From Comamonadaceae bacterium (GTDB lineage: Bacteria; Pseudomonadota; Gammaproteobacteria; Burkholderiales; Burkholderiaceae_C): a DNA stretch of 64,000 bases. The stretch is taken from the NCBI GenBank assembly GCA_027484105.1, contig JAIXUG010000005.1, positions 434,001-498,000 of the forward strand, written 5' to 3'. Shown here one piece after another: positions 17,525 to 26,830 of this stretch (position 1 is its first letter; the number at the start of each line of letters is the position of its first letter). A program made the translations under genes and the position numbers. Below the pieces are notes generated by a model. It saw only the letters and a program-made list of their open reading frames with translations. It did not search any database and was not told the origin of the DNA.

Positions 17525-19167
17525 AAATCAACGGTTAGGTAAATCAAACGGTAGAAAGACAACAACTCCTGCACAATTTCTTCAGCAGGCGCATCTGGCA
17601 AAGATTGAAGAACGCAGCCCAGCGAATAAGGCCTTACTCGCTCGGGTGGTGCGCCAAGATCAAAGCAAGCGACCGGCATGCCCATCTCTATCAATTCCTG
17701 ACATGCGTAAGAAAAAGTCTCTGGACAAACCGATGGTAAAAAACAGACATTGACACCATGGTCTCGAAACAAATGCACAAGATCAGCCACTCGGTAAGCA
17801 CCCTTATCTGAAAAACAAGCGCTACTCACTTTCACATCGATGGTGCCAAACAATGTCACCCGAATCGGCAATTCACGCGCATCGATGAACTCGCACAAGC
17901 GCTTGATAACAGCCGATCCTTTCTCAAAATTGATATTGCCAATGACTCCAATATTCAACGGGCCAAAATGGTCGACCAACTGCACCTTTTGAGAAGCTTG
18001 GACGCGATGGGGAATCATCATGATTTTTGATTTGAGTTGCCCATCAGCGTAAACCTTGGAAAACAAGCGAACAGAATCCTCTGAAAACATGCGGATCTCA
18101 TCGCTCGCATTGAGCAATAAAGCCCAAGACTTCCGCCAGAGCCTGATGCCCCGAGATGCATAAATCGGCACATATGAACGCTTATTTATTGTCAAACACT
18201 TTTCGCAATCAACCTCATTCGGAATGCCGCAAAACCGGCCATTTGCATTGATCAAATGCTGCGAAGGGCAAACTGCAAAATAATCATGGCAATTGACCAC
18301 CAACTTGCAACCCGTGGTCACTTTAAGCTTGACCATCATGTCCAAAGTAGAAGCCACATCCGGAAAAGAAACGGCATTGTTGTAGACCAAGCCCACAAGC
18401 CCAATCGTTTGGGCCCATGACAAAACATCGCTTTTATCACTCAAGCGCACCCGCGTCATTTCGGGGCCAGCATAAACAATCAAAACATCCGACAAAATAC
18501 TGACTTGTGTCGTCAGCACTGCAACGCCGTACCCTTGTGCCTGCAACTGCATGGCCAGATCTTCTCGGTATTTGTTGGCGCCACCACCCAAGTCATGGTC
18601 GACGATCAAGTACCAGCCCCTGACCGACCTCGATGGTTCCACCAAGGCACGCAAACCCTCGACACTGTCAATCCGCACAGACGTACGCTGTGACAGTACA
18701 CGGCGGACTTTTTGCAAACCGACACGGAACTGCCCACGCATGACCAAACCCAACAGTTTGATGCCTTGCCTATACAAAGCTGCGTACCTTTGCACATACA
18801 AACTGCGACGATCACGACTGACTTCCTCATGGGCACAAGGCAGTGGTACATCACACCACACATTGCTCAACTTCAGCTGCAAGACAACAGCCCTCACATG
18901 CGCGGAAGCAAGCCGGGCATACACAAACCAACCCGCATACAGGGCACGATCATGGGCCTGCGGAAATTGTGCCAACACATCATCCCTGGTTCTGCGCTCT
19001 GTCACAAAGATGTACTCGGTTGAAACCGCACCATCTGAGCCGTGACCATCCACTCTCAACCGCAATTCCTCGCAGTCATATGCTGGACAAAACGCCCAAC
19101 CGAATGCAAACAGCATGCCCCCTTTAACCTGGATTTGATCGACTGAATATTCAATCACGGGGGTCAT
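17521..19167 (-). CDS. Two-domain protein: unknown N-terminal module plus GT4-like glycosyltransferase
   Basis: A 548-residue protein. The first about 115 residues form a beta-rich module (opening MTPVIEYSVDQIQVKGGMLF, with FGWAF) that I cannot assign; similar short modules are found ahead of glycosyltransferases in surface-polysaccharide loci. From about 190 it resembles a GT-B glycosyltransferase: YLIVDHDLGGGANKYR at the start of the fold, NIGVIGNINFEKGSAVIKRL mid-way, and SVCPETFSYACQELIEMGMP with the conserved Glu of GT4 enzymes (E-x7-E type). Overlaps both neighbours by four bases. Confidence 0.75.
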   Translation of the reverse strand: MTPVIEYSVDQIQVKGGMLFAFGWAFCPAYDCEELRLRVDGHGSDGAVSTEYIFVTERRTRDDVLAQFPQAHDRALYAGWFVYARLASAHVRAVVLQLKLSNVWCDVPLPCAHEEVSRDRRSLYVQRYAALYRQGIKLLGLVMRGQFRVGLQKVRRVLSQRTSVRIDSVEGLRALVEPSRSVRGWYLIVDHDLGGGANKYREDLAMQLQAQGYGVAVLTTQVSILSDVLIVYAGPEMTRVRLSDKSDVLSWAQTIGLVGLVYNNAVSFPDVASTLDMMVKLKVTTGCKLVVNCHDYFAVCPSQHLINANGRFCGIPNEVDCEKCLTINKRSYVPIYASRGIRLWRKSWALLLNASDEIRMFSEDSVRLFSKVYADGQLKSKIMMIPHRVQASQKVQLVDHFGPLNIGVIGNINFEKGSAVIKRLCEFIDARELPIRVTLFGTIDVKVSSACFSDKGAYRVADLVHLFRDHGVNVCFLPSVCPETFSYACQELIEMGMPVACFDLGAPPERVRPYSLGCVLQSLPDAPAEEIVQELLSFYRLIYLTVDL

Positions 19168-20621
19168 CGCGCACCATCTTGTCTATCGCTGTTTCTTTTC
19201 CAGAGTTTGATTTTGTTGAATGCCTGTTTCAAGAAAACAGGGATAACCCAGAAGTTTTGTTGCAACTCAATCAGCTTTCTTTCCTGAACATCCAGCCGTT
19301 GATTCAAAGCCTGCCAGTAATATTGCTGATCTTGAACCGTCACAACCTGCGCACTGATGTAGCGCAGCAGCTCCGCCTGTTGTTCAGCAATGGCTTTCAA
19401 ATCATCCAATTTATGTTGTACCCCACCAGACGATTGGTTTGCTGATGCGAACCCAGCGAGCAAACGATAAGGTGAACCCACACGCAATTGCATGGCAGCC
19501 ACATCCTCAGGTTTTGTCAGCGTGATTTGGGTGGCTGATTTTTTGCTGTTGATCATCAAAAGTGGGAAACCGCTCTCTCCTCTTGCGGTCAACATCACGC
19601 ATTGATCAAAAATAATCTGCTCTGACCAAGCGCCATTCCAATGCAAAATACAATGCCCCTCTGCATTGCTGCACACCAGCTGAGCAAACTCTATGGCGCA
19701 AGGCCATTGCGGCCAATCTAGGCGAAATGCCCGTAGTGAGCCCTTGTTCTGCGGCACAGGAATGCCAATGTCTTGCATGGCATCGCCATACACACCAAAT
19801 ACGCTCACAGAATCCACTTCGCTAAACCCGGCACCAAAATCGAAATAAACACGCATCTCAAAACGTGCCACAACATCGAAATCAGGCCGACTTGGGTAAA
19901 CAATTGTCGGCAAAGCAGATGATTTATTTTCATTAGCTGGCACCACGGTCCAAATGAACTGATACACACCTGCATCGGGCAACCGTTCGACGTAATGACG
20001 CACGGAGTCCGGCAGGGCCGTGCTGTCTATGCCTGCATATTCTGTTTTTGCCAAATCCCTGTAAACCGCATCACGGTCCACCACCAACACACCCGCATCT
20101 GCACAAAATTTATCGAGTGAAGTTCTTTCGAAAAAATTCACATGAGTTGCATCCAGCAAACCCTCATGCGTTCTTTGGAATCGTCCATTCAGCAAACCTA
20201 CCGTAATGGCCACATGGCTGACATTGGGCACAGAGAAAATCAAACGCCCCCCTGGACGCAAACGCTGCACCAATTGCACCAAGACCTCATGAGCATTTCG
20301 CAGATGCTCCAGCACATCGGCACACACCACAACGTCATAGTCAACCATGTCTTCGTTGTTCGGTAACGCTTCTTTTTCCAGATCCACCTGCACAGCCAAA
20401 TCGTAGGCATCTTGCAGCAGTAACGCTTCATCCGGGTTGTAAGTCAGTCCGTGCACAATGCACTGTTTGTTTTTTTTGAGGACACGCCCCAATGCGCCCG
20501 ATCCCGCGCCAACATCAAGCACACGACTGCCTGGCTCGATCTTGGCGTATATCACGGCCAATGAGTCATCGCTCGCAAAACTTGGATTGATCTCTCTTTG
20601 GTACACATGTGTCGTCACCAT
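19164..20621 (-). CDS. SAM-dependent methyltransferase with C-terminal coiled coil
   Basis: A 485-residue protein of three parts. Residues about 1-215 form a class I methyltransferase (SRVLDVGAGSGALGRVL at 32-48; DVVVCADVLEHLRNAHEVL). Residues about 235-380 form a beta-rich domain of unknown type, perhaps carbohydrate binding. Residues about 395-455 are a predicted coiled coil (heptad-like KLDDLKAIAEQQAELLRYI and LDVQERKLIELQQ), and the tail is basic and hydrophobic (FLKQAFNKIKLWKR), as for membrane association. The design recalls chain-terminating methyltransferases with a coiled-coil ruler. It lies three bases from a Wzt with a sugar-binding domain. Confidence 0.75.
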   Translation of the reverse strand: MVTTHVYQREINPSFASDDSLAVIYAKIEPGSRVLDVGAGSGALGRVLKKNKQCIVHGLTYNPDEALLLQDAYDLAVQVDLEKEALPNNEDMVDYDVVVCADVLEHLRNAHEVLVQLVQRLRPGGRLIFSVPNVSHVAITVGLLNGRFQRTHEGLLDATHVNFFERTSLDKFCADAGVLVVDRDAVYRDLAKTEYAGIDSTALPDSVRHYVERLPDAGVYQFIWTVVPANENKSSALPTIVYPSRPDFDVVARFEMRVYFDFGAGFSEVDSVSVFGVYGDAMQDIGIPVPQNKGSLRAFRLDWPQWPCAIEFAQLVCSNAEGHCILHWNGAWSEQIIFDQCVMLTARGESGFPLLMINSKKSATQITLTKPEDVAAMQLRVGSPYRLLAGFASANQSSGGVQHKLDDLKAIAEQQAELLRYISAQVVTVQDQQYYWQALNQRLDVQERKLIELQQNFWVIPVFLKQAFNKIKLWKRNSDRQDGAR

Positions 20622-20624
20622 CGT

Positions 20625-21968
20625 TCAGGCCTTTCTAATCACCATAGAAATACTGGGCAAGGCCATCACATCTGCATGCACATGGTTGTCGATCGACTGA
20701 ATGATCAGCGCCTCATTGACCCAGTGCTGTTGCACATGTTGTTGGTTCGAACCCGTTGCAAGCGCGACGCAAATCGAATACTCACCCTTTGGCAAAAAAG
20801 GCATGATGAACTCGAACACAGCACAGACACGTTCACCCGCTTGGCCTGAGACTGGTTGTTCAGCATGTGCCAAGAAAGTGTTGTCCCCAAAAATATTCAG
20901 GCCCATCCGGTTGCGAATGAAATACCCAAACACCAATTCGTCTAAATTGGCATGCAGCTGTGCCTCAATACGCAAGCTGGTTTTTCTGCCGCCTTCTGTC
21001 TGTTTCAGATTCTGGCCCCATTCATCGTGCAAAACCACATGGTCAATGCGAGCTTGCCCCGCTCCAAATCCACCAAAGTCAAAAACAGGCACAGCTTTGA
21101 TGTGCAAGGGATTGATCGCGCCTTGCAGGCGAAAGTCCTCTTGAGGCCCGACTGCCTTTTTTTGTGTTGGCTCGAGTTCTTCCTGCACAAGCTGTGGTGC
21201 TGAGGCTGTTTTCAACGCCACCGGTTGCTGCTGCGCGTAGCATTGTTCAAGATAAGCATCACCCACAGATTTAGGATCACCCACTGCCATGACTTGGCCT
21301 TTGTCCAACCAAATGACCCGGTTACACAATGAACGCACACTGGCCATATCGTGTGAGACAAATATCAAAGTGCCCCGCTGCATGAAATCGGACATATACC
21401 GCATGCATTTTTGGGCAAACATGGCATCGCCCACCGCCAATGCCTCATCCACGATCAAAACATCGGCATCGACATGGGCAACCAATGCAAAAGCCACACG
21501 CACAAACATGCCACTTGAATAAAACTTCACCGGTTGATCAATGAAGTCGCCAATGTCTGCAAAAGTCACCATGTCGGCCACCCGGACATCGATTTGTTCT
21601 GCATCCACCCCATGCAAATGTGCACCCAGCAACAGGTTTTCTCTTCCCGTCAGTTCAGGATTGAAGCCAGCGCCCAACTCAAGCAAAGCGGCTACCCGGC
21701 CCTTGATCGCGATGGTGCCCGATGTGGGGGTCAACGTCCCGGCAATCAGCTGCAGCAAGGTCGATTTACCGGAGCCGTTGCTGCCAATGATCCCCAGACT
21801 TTCACCCCGTCCCACATCAAAGCTGATGTCAGTCAATGCCAAAAACTCCTGCGCCTGTACCCACCGACCACCCAGTGCCAGGTGCATCAACTTTTTCCAA
21901 GGGGTCGCATGCAACTGGTATTTTTTTTCAACCGCAGTGACCGTCAAGACTGAGGACTCACAAGACAT
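20625..21968 (-). CDS. wzt: Polysaccharide ABC transporter ATPase with C-terminal sugar-binding domain
   Basis: Energises export of a lipid-linked polysaccharide across the inner membrane. The 447-residue protein has Walker A GSNGSGKST (62-70), a signature/Walker B region (SSGMFVRVAFALVAHV ... VLIVDEALAVGD), and a long C-terminal extension (about 290-447) with the Wzt_C beta-sandwich pattern (RIDHVVLHDEWGQN; GYFIRNRMGLNIFGDN). In known systems that domain recognises the modified end of the chain. Start: ATG at 21968; ATG at 21980 is also in frame, but a GAGGG directly abuts it. The gene overlaps the end of wzm. Confidence 0.9.
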   Translation of the reverse strand: MSCESSVLTVTAVEKKYQLHATPWKKLMHLALGGRWVQAQEFLALTDISFDVGRGESLGIIGSNGSGKSTLLQLIAGTLTPTSGTIAIKGRVAALLELGAGFNPELTGRENLLLGAHLHGVDAEQIDVRVADMVTFADIGDFIDQPVKFYSSGMFVRVAFALVAHVDADVLIVDEALAVGDAMFAQKCMRYMSDFMQRGTLIFVSHDMASVRSLCNRVIWLDKGQVMAVGDPKSVGDAYLEQCYAQQQPVALKTASAPQLVQEELEPTQKKAVGPQEDFRLQGAINPLHIKAVPVFDFGGFGAGQARIDHVVLHDEWGQNLKQTEGGRKTSLRIEAQLHANLDELVFGYFIRNRMGLNIFGDNTFLAHAEQPVSGQAGERVCAVFEFIMPFLPKGEYSICVALATGSNQQHVQQHWVNEALIIQSIDNHVHADVMALPSISMVIRKA

Positions 21969-22812
21969 CTGCAAACCCATCCCTCAAACGCTCGAACCAC
22001 CACAGGCCCAACACAGCCAACAATGCAGAAGCCAGCATCAGCAAAGCCCAAACATCCCACTGTGGCCATTGGCCATGCAAGGCAGCACCTCTCAATTGCT
22101 CCACCACAAGGGCTAATGGGTTGAGCGCCATCCATGTACGCCAACTTTCCGGTATTGCACTCATCGGATAGAACACCGGCGTCAAGAACACCAGCGCTGT
22201 CAATACAGCTTGCACCACCAGGCCAATGTCTTTTATATAGACCGCCGACGCACTCACCACCCATGTGCAGGCCAAGCCCAACAAGCCTACCGGCAGCAAA
22301 ATGACAGGCAGTGCCATCCATGACAGCCAAACGGGTGCCCCCGACACCAGCAACAAGCCCAGCAAAAGCAGCACAGACACCAATGCATTCACACTGGCTA
22401 CGCCTGCCAAGCCCACCGCTAAGATCTGCACGGGAAACACCACCTTCTTGATCAAGTTGGCATGACCAGCCAAGCTGTTTGCCGCACGCGACACCATGTC
22501 CGCAAAAAAATTAATCACCAGCAAACCCGCAAAAAGCGTCGCCACAAACTCGAGTTGTGATTCTGTTCGAGCCTGCGGCCACTTTGCCTGCAAGACCTGG
22601 CCAAAGACCAGCGCATAAACAGCCAACATCATCAAGGGCATCAACCAATTCCATGCCCCCCCCAATGAGGACCCCAAGTAGCGCGCCCTCAATTCTTGTC
22701 TGAACATGACAGCGCACAGTTTTTTTTCACGCCACATCACCTTCAGCGCTCGCCAAACCCCGCGCTTAGGGCTTGCAAGCAACCATCCCTTGCTTTTTTT
22801 TTCTTCAGTCAT
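21958..22812 (-). CDS. wzm: Polysaccharide ABC transporter permease (ABC-2 type)
   Basis: A 284-residue inner-membrane permease with about six transmembrane helices (first near FRQELRARYLGSSLGGAWNW then MLAVYALVFGQVL), typical of Wzm/TagG. It pairs with the Wzt encoded next. Its start overlaps the end of gspE by eight bases, so transcription from the type II secretion operon could continue straight into the polysaccharide genes. Confidence 0.9.
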   Translation of the reverse strand: MTEEKKSKGWLLASPKRGVWRALKVMWREKKLCAVMFRQELRARYLGSSLGGAWNWLMPLMMLAVYALVFGQVLQAKWPQARTESQLEFVATLFAGLLVINFFADMVSRAANSLAGHANLIKKVVFPVQILAVGLAGVASVNALVSVLLLLGLLLVSGAPVWLSWMALPVILLPVGLLGLACTWVVSASAVYIKDIGLVVQAVLTALVFLTPVFYPMSAIPESWRTWMALNPLALVVEQLRGAALHGQWPQWDVWALLMLASALLAVLGLWWFERLRDGFADVL

Positions 22813-24526
22813 CCAGTGACGTCCCCCCCAAAGCCAAGGCGTCTTCCATCGATGTCTCTCCCCGGACTACTTTCAACAGGGCACTTGAGCGCAAATCTCT
22901 GAAACCCGGCTGCACCGCATCGCGCAGAGCTTGCATGGTGGGCGAGCGAACCATGGCGGCTCGCATTGCATCTGTAGCCACCAGCAATTCATAAACCGCC
23001 ATTCGCCCCTTATATCCCGTACCACTGCATGCCGGGCAACCCACAGGTTTGCGTAGCACCCATTCTTTTTCGGGCAAGCCCTGCGACAACCACCACTGCT
23101 GAATGGCCAGCGGCACATTGTCGGTGGGTAATTGGTCTGCACAACTGCACAAACGTCTAACCAAGCGTTGTGCCACCACACCCCGTACGGTGGCTGCCAC
23201 CAAAAATGGCTCCACGCCCATATCGGTCAAGCGCAAAAAAGCGGTGGCTGTGTCGTTGGTGTGCAAGGTCGAAAACACTCTGTGTCCCGTCAAGGACGAT
23301 TGCACAGCAATCCTTGCCGTTTCGACATCCCGAATTTCACCCACCATGATCGTGTCGGGGTCGTGCCGCAGCATGGCGCGTAAGGCTGCGGCAAAATCAA
23401 ACCCGATGTCCGAATGCACCTGAAATTGCGTCACTCCTTCTATCTGATACTCGACCGGGTCCTCGACGGTCATGATGCGTTCGCTTGCGGTGTCCAACGC
23501 ACTCAGCGTGGCATACAAGGTGGTGCTTTTCCCACTGCCCGTGGGGCCAGTTACCAGCACAATGCCATCAGGCTCTTGCATCCAACTTTTGAACAAAGCC
23601 AGGTGGTCTGCCTCCATGCCCAGTTTTTCGATGTCAAATCGCGTGCCAGCCGTGTTGGGCAACAAGCGCAGTACCAACGACTCCCCCGCCACCGATGGAA
23701 TCACGGACACCCGGACATCGGTTTCCACCCCGGCCATGCGGGCCGAAAATCGCCCATCTTGCGGCAAACGTCGTTCTGCAATGTCCAGACCAGACACCAG
23801 TTTGATACGACTGACCACGGCATCAAATCGCTCGCGGGTATAGGTTTCCTTGTTTCGCAGCACACCATCCACACGGTAGCGCACGCTGAAACTTTTGGCT
23901 TGCGGTTCAATGTGGATATCTGATGCGCGGCAATCGGTGGCCCGCGCCAGCACCGCATTGACCAGTTCTATGACTGGCGCGTCTTCGGCCATGCGGCGCA
24001 AATCCTGCTTCCAGGCACCATCGGCCTGCTTGCTTACAAACAATTCGCTGAACACCCGCTCCAAATCGCGTGTGGCAATCAGCTGGAATTCATCCACCCG
24101 TTCCATCACCCCATGGGCCACCAACCAATCGTGCAACTCTGCACGTTGAGTGTCACGCGCCACCACACCATAGCGCGGGCCTGTTTGTCCTAGAGCTTCT
24201 GGCAGCCTGGTCAGTATGGCCTCCAGACGCCTGGCCATGGCTTCGGTCAGTCCCAATTCTCGGCATGCAACCTGCGCCCCGGTCATCACGCTTGCCAAAC
24301 GTGAGGCATCACAGATGCCCAGCCCCAGCATCTCGGCCTGGCTTTGCAGCAATCGCTCTTCCGAAATCAATCCCAAGCGCAAGAGCAGTGTGAACACCCT
24401 TTCACCACGGTGTTGTGCCTGTGCCTCTTTTAACTGTGCCAGTGCTTGTGTGCTCAACGCACCTTGGGCTTGCAAATAATCAATCAAAGAAGGTGTCATG
24501 GGTTTTACTTCATCCATCGTCCACAT
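22805..24526 (-). CDS. gspE: Type II secretion ATPase GspE
   Basis: The cytoplasmic motor of type II secretion. The 573-residue protein has Walker A GPTGSGKST (327-335), the Asp box region EDPVEYQIEG, Walker B DTIMVGEIRD (391-400), the His box HTNDTATAF, and the zinc-binding cysteines (C460, C462, then CPAC at 497-500). The N-terminal domain (to about 150) fits T2SS_E_N. In-frame ATGs at 24526, 24517 and 24499 are all possible; none has a strong ribosome binding site. It is separated from gspD by the secreted-protein gene and its terminator, an unusual place for gspE. Confidence 0.92.
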   Translation of the reverse strand: MWTMDEVKPMTPSLIDYLQAQGALSTQALAQLKEAQAQHRGERVFTLLLRLGLISEERLLQSQAEMLGLGICDASRLASVMTGAQVACRELGLTEAMARRLEAILTRLPEALGQTGPRYGVVARDTQRAELHDWLVAHGVMERVDEFQLIATRDLERVFSELFVSKQADGAWKQDLRRMAEDAPVIELVNAVLARATDCRASDIHIEPQAKSFSVRYRVDGVLRNKETYTRERFDAVVSRIKLVSGLDIAERRLPQDGRFSARMAGVETDVRVSVIPSVAGESLVLRLLPNTAGTRFDIEKLGMEADHLALFKSWMQEPDGIVLVTGPTGSGKSTTLYATLSALDTASERIMTVEDPVEYQIEGVTQFQVHSDIGFDFAAALRAMLRHDPDTIMVGEIRDVETARIAVQSSLTGHRVFSTLHTNDTATAFLRLTDMGVEPFLVAATVRGVVAQRLVRRLCSCADQLPTDNVPLAIQQWWLSQGLPEKEWVLRKPVGCPACSGTGYKGRMAVYELLVATDAMRAAMVRSPTMQALRDAVQPGFRDLRSSALLKVVRGETSMEDALALGGTSLDD

Positions 24527-24550
24527 TGTGTGCGCGGGTTCGCCACAAAC

Positions 24551-24581
24551 AAAAAAACCGGAGGTTTCCCCCCGGTTTTTT
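24551..24581 (-). terminator. Intrinsic (bidirectional) terminator
   Basis: A 13-base-pair stem with one mismatch (24552-24564 with 24569-24581), loop TTTC, is flanked by an A run on one side and a T run on the other. Read on the minus strand it is a classic terminator after the surface-protein gene ending at 24624; it would also work on the plus strand. It implies that the upstream gene is expressed as its own strong unit and that gspE depends on readthrough or a very close promoter. Confidence 0.85.
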
Positions 24582-24623
24582 GGATGTCAGCCCCTTGCGG
24601 AGCTGTCAAGCCGATCGCCCCAA

Positions 24624-26516
24624 TTACTTGAGGTTGATACCGCTGTTGGCATCTTGGCTGATGTACTGGCCATCAGAGCCTGGTGCGCGGTCGTTGTTGC
24701 CATTGAAGTCAACAGCTTGCGAGCCCGAAGCTTCCAGGATCTGACCGGTAGCGGCGTTGAACAGGTAGTTCTGAACACGCAGCGAGTTACCAGAGTTGGA
24801 AGTGATGCGCAGACGTGGTGCAGTATTGGTGCTTGTTGCTGTTGCAGCTTGATCAGCAGCAGCAGCGGCACCGTTGTTGGCGGCACCCGCATCAGGGGCA
24901 GTACCGGCAGCCAAGCGGGCGTCGATCTGAGCAGCCGTCATGTTCAAGGAAGCGCGTGGCTTCAAGTCGGTCAGCTTGGCCCAGTTGCCCAGGCGGCCGT
25001 CTTGGTGAATGACTTGAGCAAACACGTCTGCAGTCACAACATCGCTGTTGTTAATGAAACGCAGCACCGACTGGTAGCCGCTCTTCTCAGCGCTAGAAGC
25101 GTAGTTGCGAACGTCGATCTTCAAACCACCGCCCAAAGAGTACAAAGTACCGTTACAGACGTTGTTTTGCTCAGCGAAGCTGTTGTTAGCGGTTTCCGCC
25201 GACTTGGTCAAAGTGCCTACAACAGTGAAAGCCGAAGATGGCACTGTTGAAGTACCAGTAACGGTGTAGCAGATTTCAACTGGGTCGGTACCAGAGTTAC
25301 CAAAGGCTGCAGCAGAAGTCACGGGCACCACGATCGGGCCAGCGGCATTTGCCGATGTGATAGCAACTGAAGATCCTGCAATCGGTGTAGCACAGTTGTT
25401 ACCAGCCACAGCAGCGAACAAGCTACCGCCAACAGAGAAACCGTTGGTGGCGCTAACCTGCAAGTCAAAGCTCCTGATTTCAACTTCACCGTTATTGGCA
25501 GCAGCATTGGCCGCCACTGTCAAGCCGTTGCCGCCATTATTCAAGGCATAAACGTTGGTGAGGTTGCTGTCCAAGCCCACAGCCGTTTGTGCCAAACGAG
25601 CGATACCCAGACGTGCAGTCAGTTGACCAGCACCAGCCGCGGCAACGTGGGCAGTACCAGCCGTGCTAGGAGCAGCAGAAGCCACCACAGAACCAGCGCC
25701 GGTCGAGTCAAATGTTGCATTGCCACCGCTTTGCAGCTTCAATGTACCTGTAGAAGTAGCAAACAAGATACCCAAGTTGGTGGGGAAGGTGATCAACGTA
25801 CCGCTGTTGGTGGCCGAATCACGCTTATGTTCATCAGCAGTGGCATTAGCCTCAGTTGCGAGAGCTGCTGGGTTCTGCAAACCAACGTAGTGATCGACTC
25901 GAACGCGAGCGGTCTTTACAGCGGCGCAAATTTTACTTGAAGTGTAGTCCGAAACGATATCACCCACAACTGTCTTAAGACCGTTAACAGTTGCACGTGT
26001 TGTTGAGGCCGTTCCAGGCGTACCGGCGACCGTGTTTTGAGTAACGTTCAGAGAAATGATGGGCTGCTTCACGAGAGCTGTCGCACCCTGATTAACTGTG
26101 AAGGTTACCCACAATGTTTTCTTGTCTGCGCTCAGATTAGTGGCTACAACTGTATAGCTGGAGTTTGCAGCAACACCAGTTGCAACAGAGTTAGCACCAG
26201 GTGCCACAGCACTTTGGTCTTGAATTTGACCTGTCACACCATCAGAAATGGAATATGCGTTGGCAGATGGGGCAGCAGCCCAAGTGCCTTGCTCCAAGGT
26301 GAATTGAACTTGGAAAGTCTGCGCTTGCACACGCGCATCCACGTCACCGGCGAAACGGTAAGAGATGCTAGGAGCAACGATGGCTTGCGTGTCGCTGGAG
26401 ATAGCCTCGCGAGCGATGGACACCGAAGAGGCCTGGATCTGACCGGCATGTGCGCCAGTAAAAGCTGCACCAGCGAGGCCGGCGAGCATGAGACGGGTGA
26501 GAAGTTTTTGTTTCAT
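24624..26516 (-). CDS. Secreted low-complexity surface protein, candidate T2SS substrate
   Basis: A 630-residue exported protein of no family I can name. A classical Sec signal peptide (MKQKLLTRLMLAGLAG..AHA) ends near residue 24. The mature chain is rich in Ala, Thr, Ser, Asn and Val and poor in charged residues, as in S-layer or fibre proteins. It has only four cysteines (in KICAAV, NNCATP, EICYTV, NVCNGT), enough for two disulfides. The end (FNAATGQILEASG, NSGINLK) resembles repeat-type calcium-binding or filament proteins only vaguely. Start ATG at 26516 has AGGA seven bases upstream. It lies between gspD and gspE with its own leader and terminator. Confidence 0.7.
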   Translation of the reverse strand: MKQKLLTRLMLAGLAGAAFTGAHAGQIQASSVSIAREAISSDTQAIVAPSISYRFAGDVDARVQAQTFQVQFTLEQGTWAAAPSANAYSISDGVTGQIQDQSAVAPGANSVATGVAANSSYTVVATNLSADKKTLWVTFTVNQGATALVKQPIISLNVTQNTVAGTPGTASTTRATVNGLKTVVGDIVSDYTSSKICAAVKTARVRVDHYVGLQNPAALATEANATADEHKRDSATNSGTLITFPTNLGILFATSTGTLKLQSGGNATFDSTGAGSVVASAAPSTAGTAHVAAAGAGQLTARLGIARLAQTAVGLDSNLTNVYALNNGGNGLTVAANAAANNGEVEIRSFDLQVSATNGFSVGGSLFAAVAGNNCATPIAGSSVAITSANAAGPIVVPVTSAAAFGNSGTDPVEICYTVTGTSTVPSSAFTVVGTLTKSAETANNSFAEQNNVCNGTLYSLGGGLKIDVRNYASSAEKSGYQSVLRFINNSDVVTADVFAQVIHQDGRLGNWAKLTDLKPRASLNMTAAQIDARLAAGTAPDAGAANNGAAAAADQAATATSTNTAPRLRITSNSGNSLRVQNYLFNAATGQILEASGSQAVDFNGNNDRAPGSDGQYISQDANSGINLK

Positions 26517-26830
26517 GGAACGTTCCTGTATGAAAAAGTGAAACATGCAAAATGCATCAGAAGCGGACTTCTTAAAGCATGCCGCCACTAGTTGCAGCGG
26601 TCAAAGTGTACAGCATAATTTTGGCGGCATCTTTTGAATCGAAATTTGTTGTTGAAAAAAAACAACTGCAGTCGTGTGAACCACCCCACATTGGGCAAAT
26701 GGTTCGCATGACGCGTACAACGAACCCCTCAAAACCCGACTATCCAGTTTTGTCTGCGTCAACCGGGTTTACCCTTAACTGTTGACTTGTGGACAAAACC
26801 GCCTCTTTTGGCTGCCAGGTGTGGCCGCCC
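26517..26830 (-). promoter_or_regulatory. Upstream region of the surface-protein gene
   Basis: The 314 bases between gspD and the surface-protein gene hold no convincing gene. On the minus strand the part nearest the ATG is AT-rich with -10-like boxes (TATGCT, TACACT near 26605-26615), and further upstream are AAACCCG and CGGGTTT arms about 27 bases apart (around 26731-26772). These fit a dedicated promoter and perhaps an operator or weak terminator after gspD; exact sites are uncertain. Confidence 0.4.

Noticed and set aside
24624..26516. Repetitive Ala/Thr-rich coding sequence as a CRISPR or tandem-repeat array
   Set aside because: No regular unit or spacer pattern; it is low-complexity coding sequence.
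26579..26785. A 68-codon plus-strand frame upstream of the surface-protein gene
   Set aside because: Overlaps the promoter zone of the opposite gene; weak start and no recognisable features.
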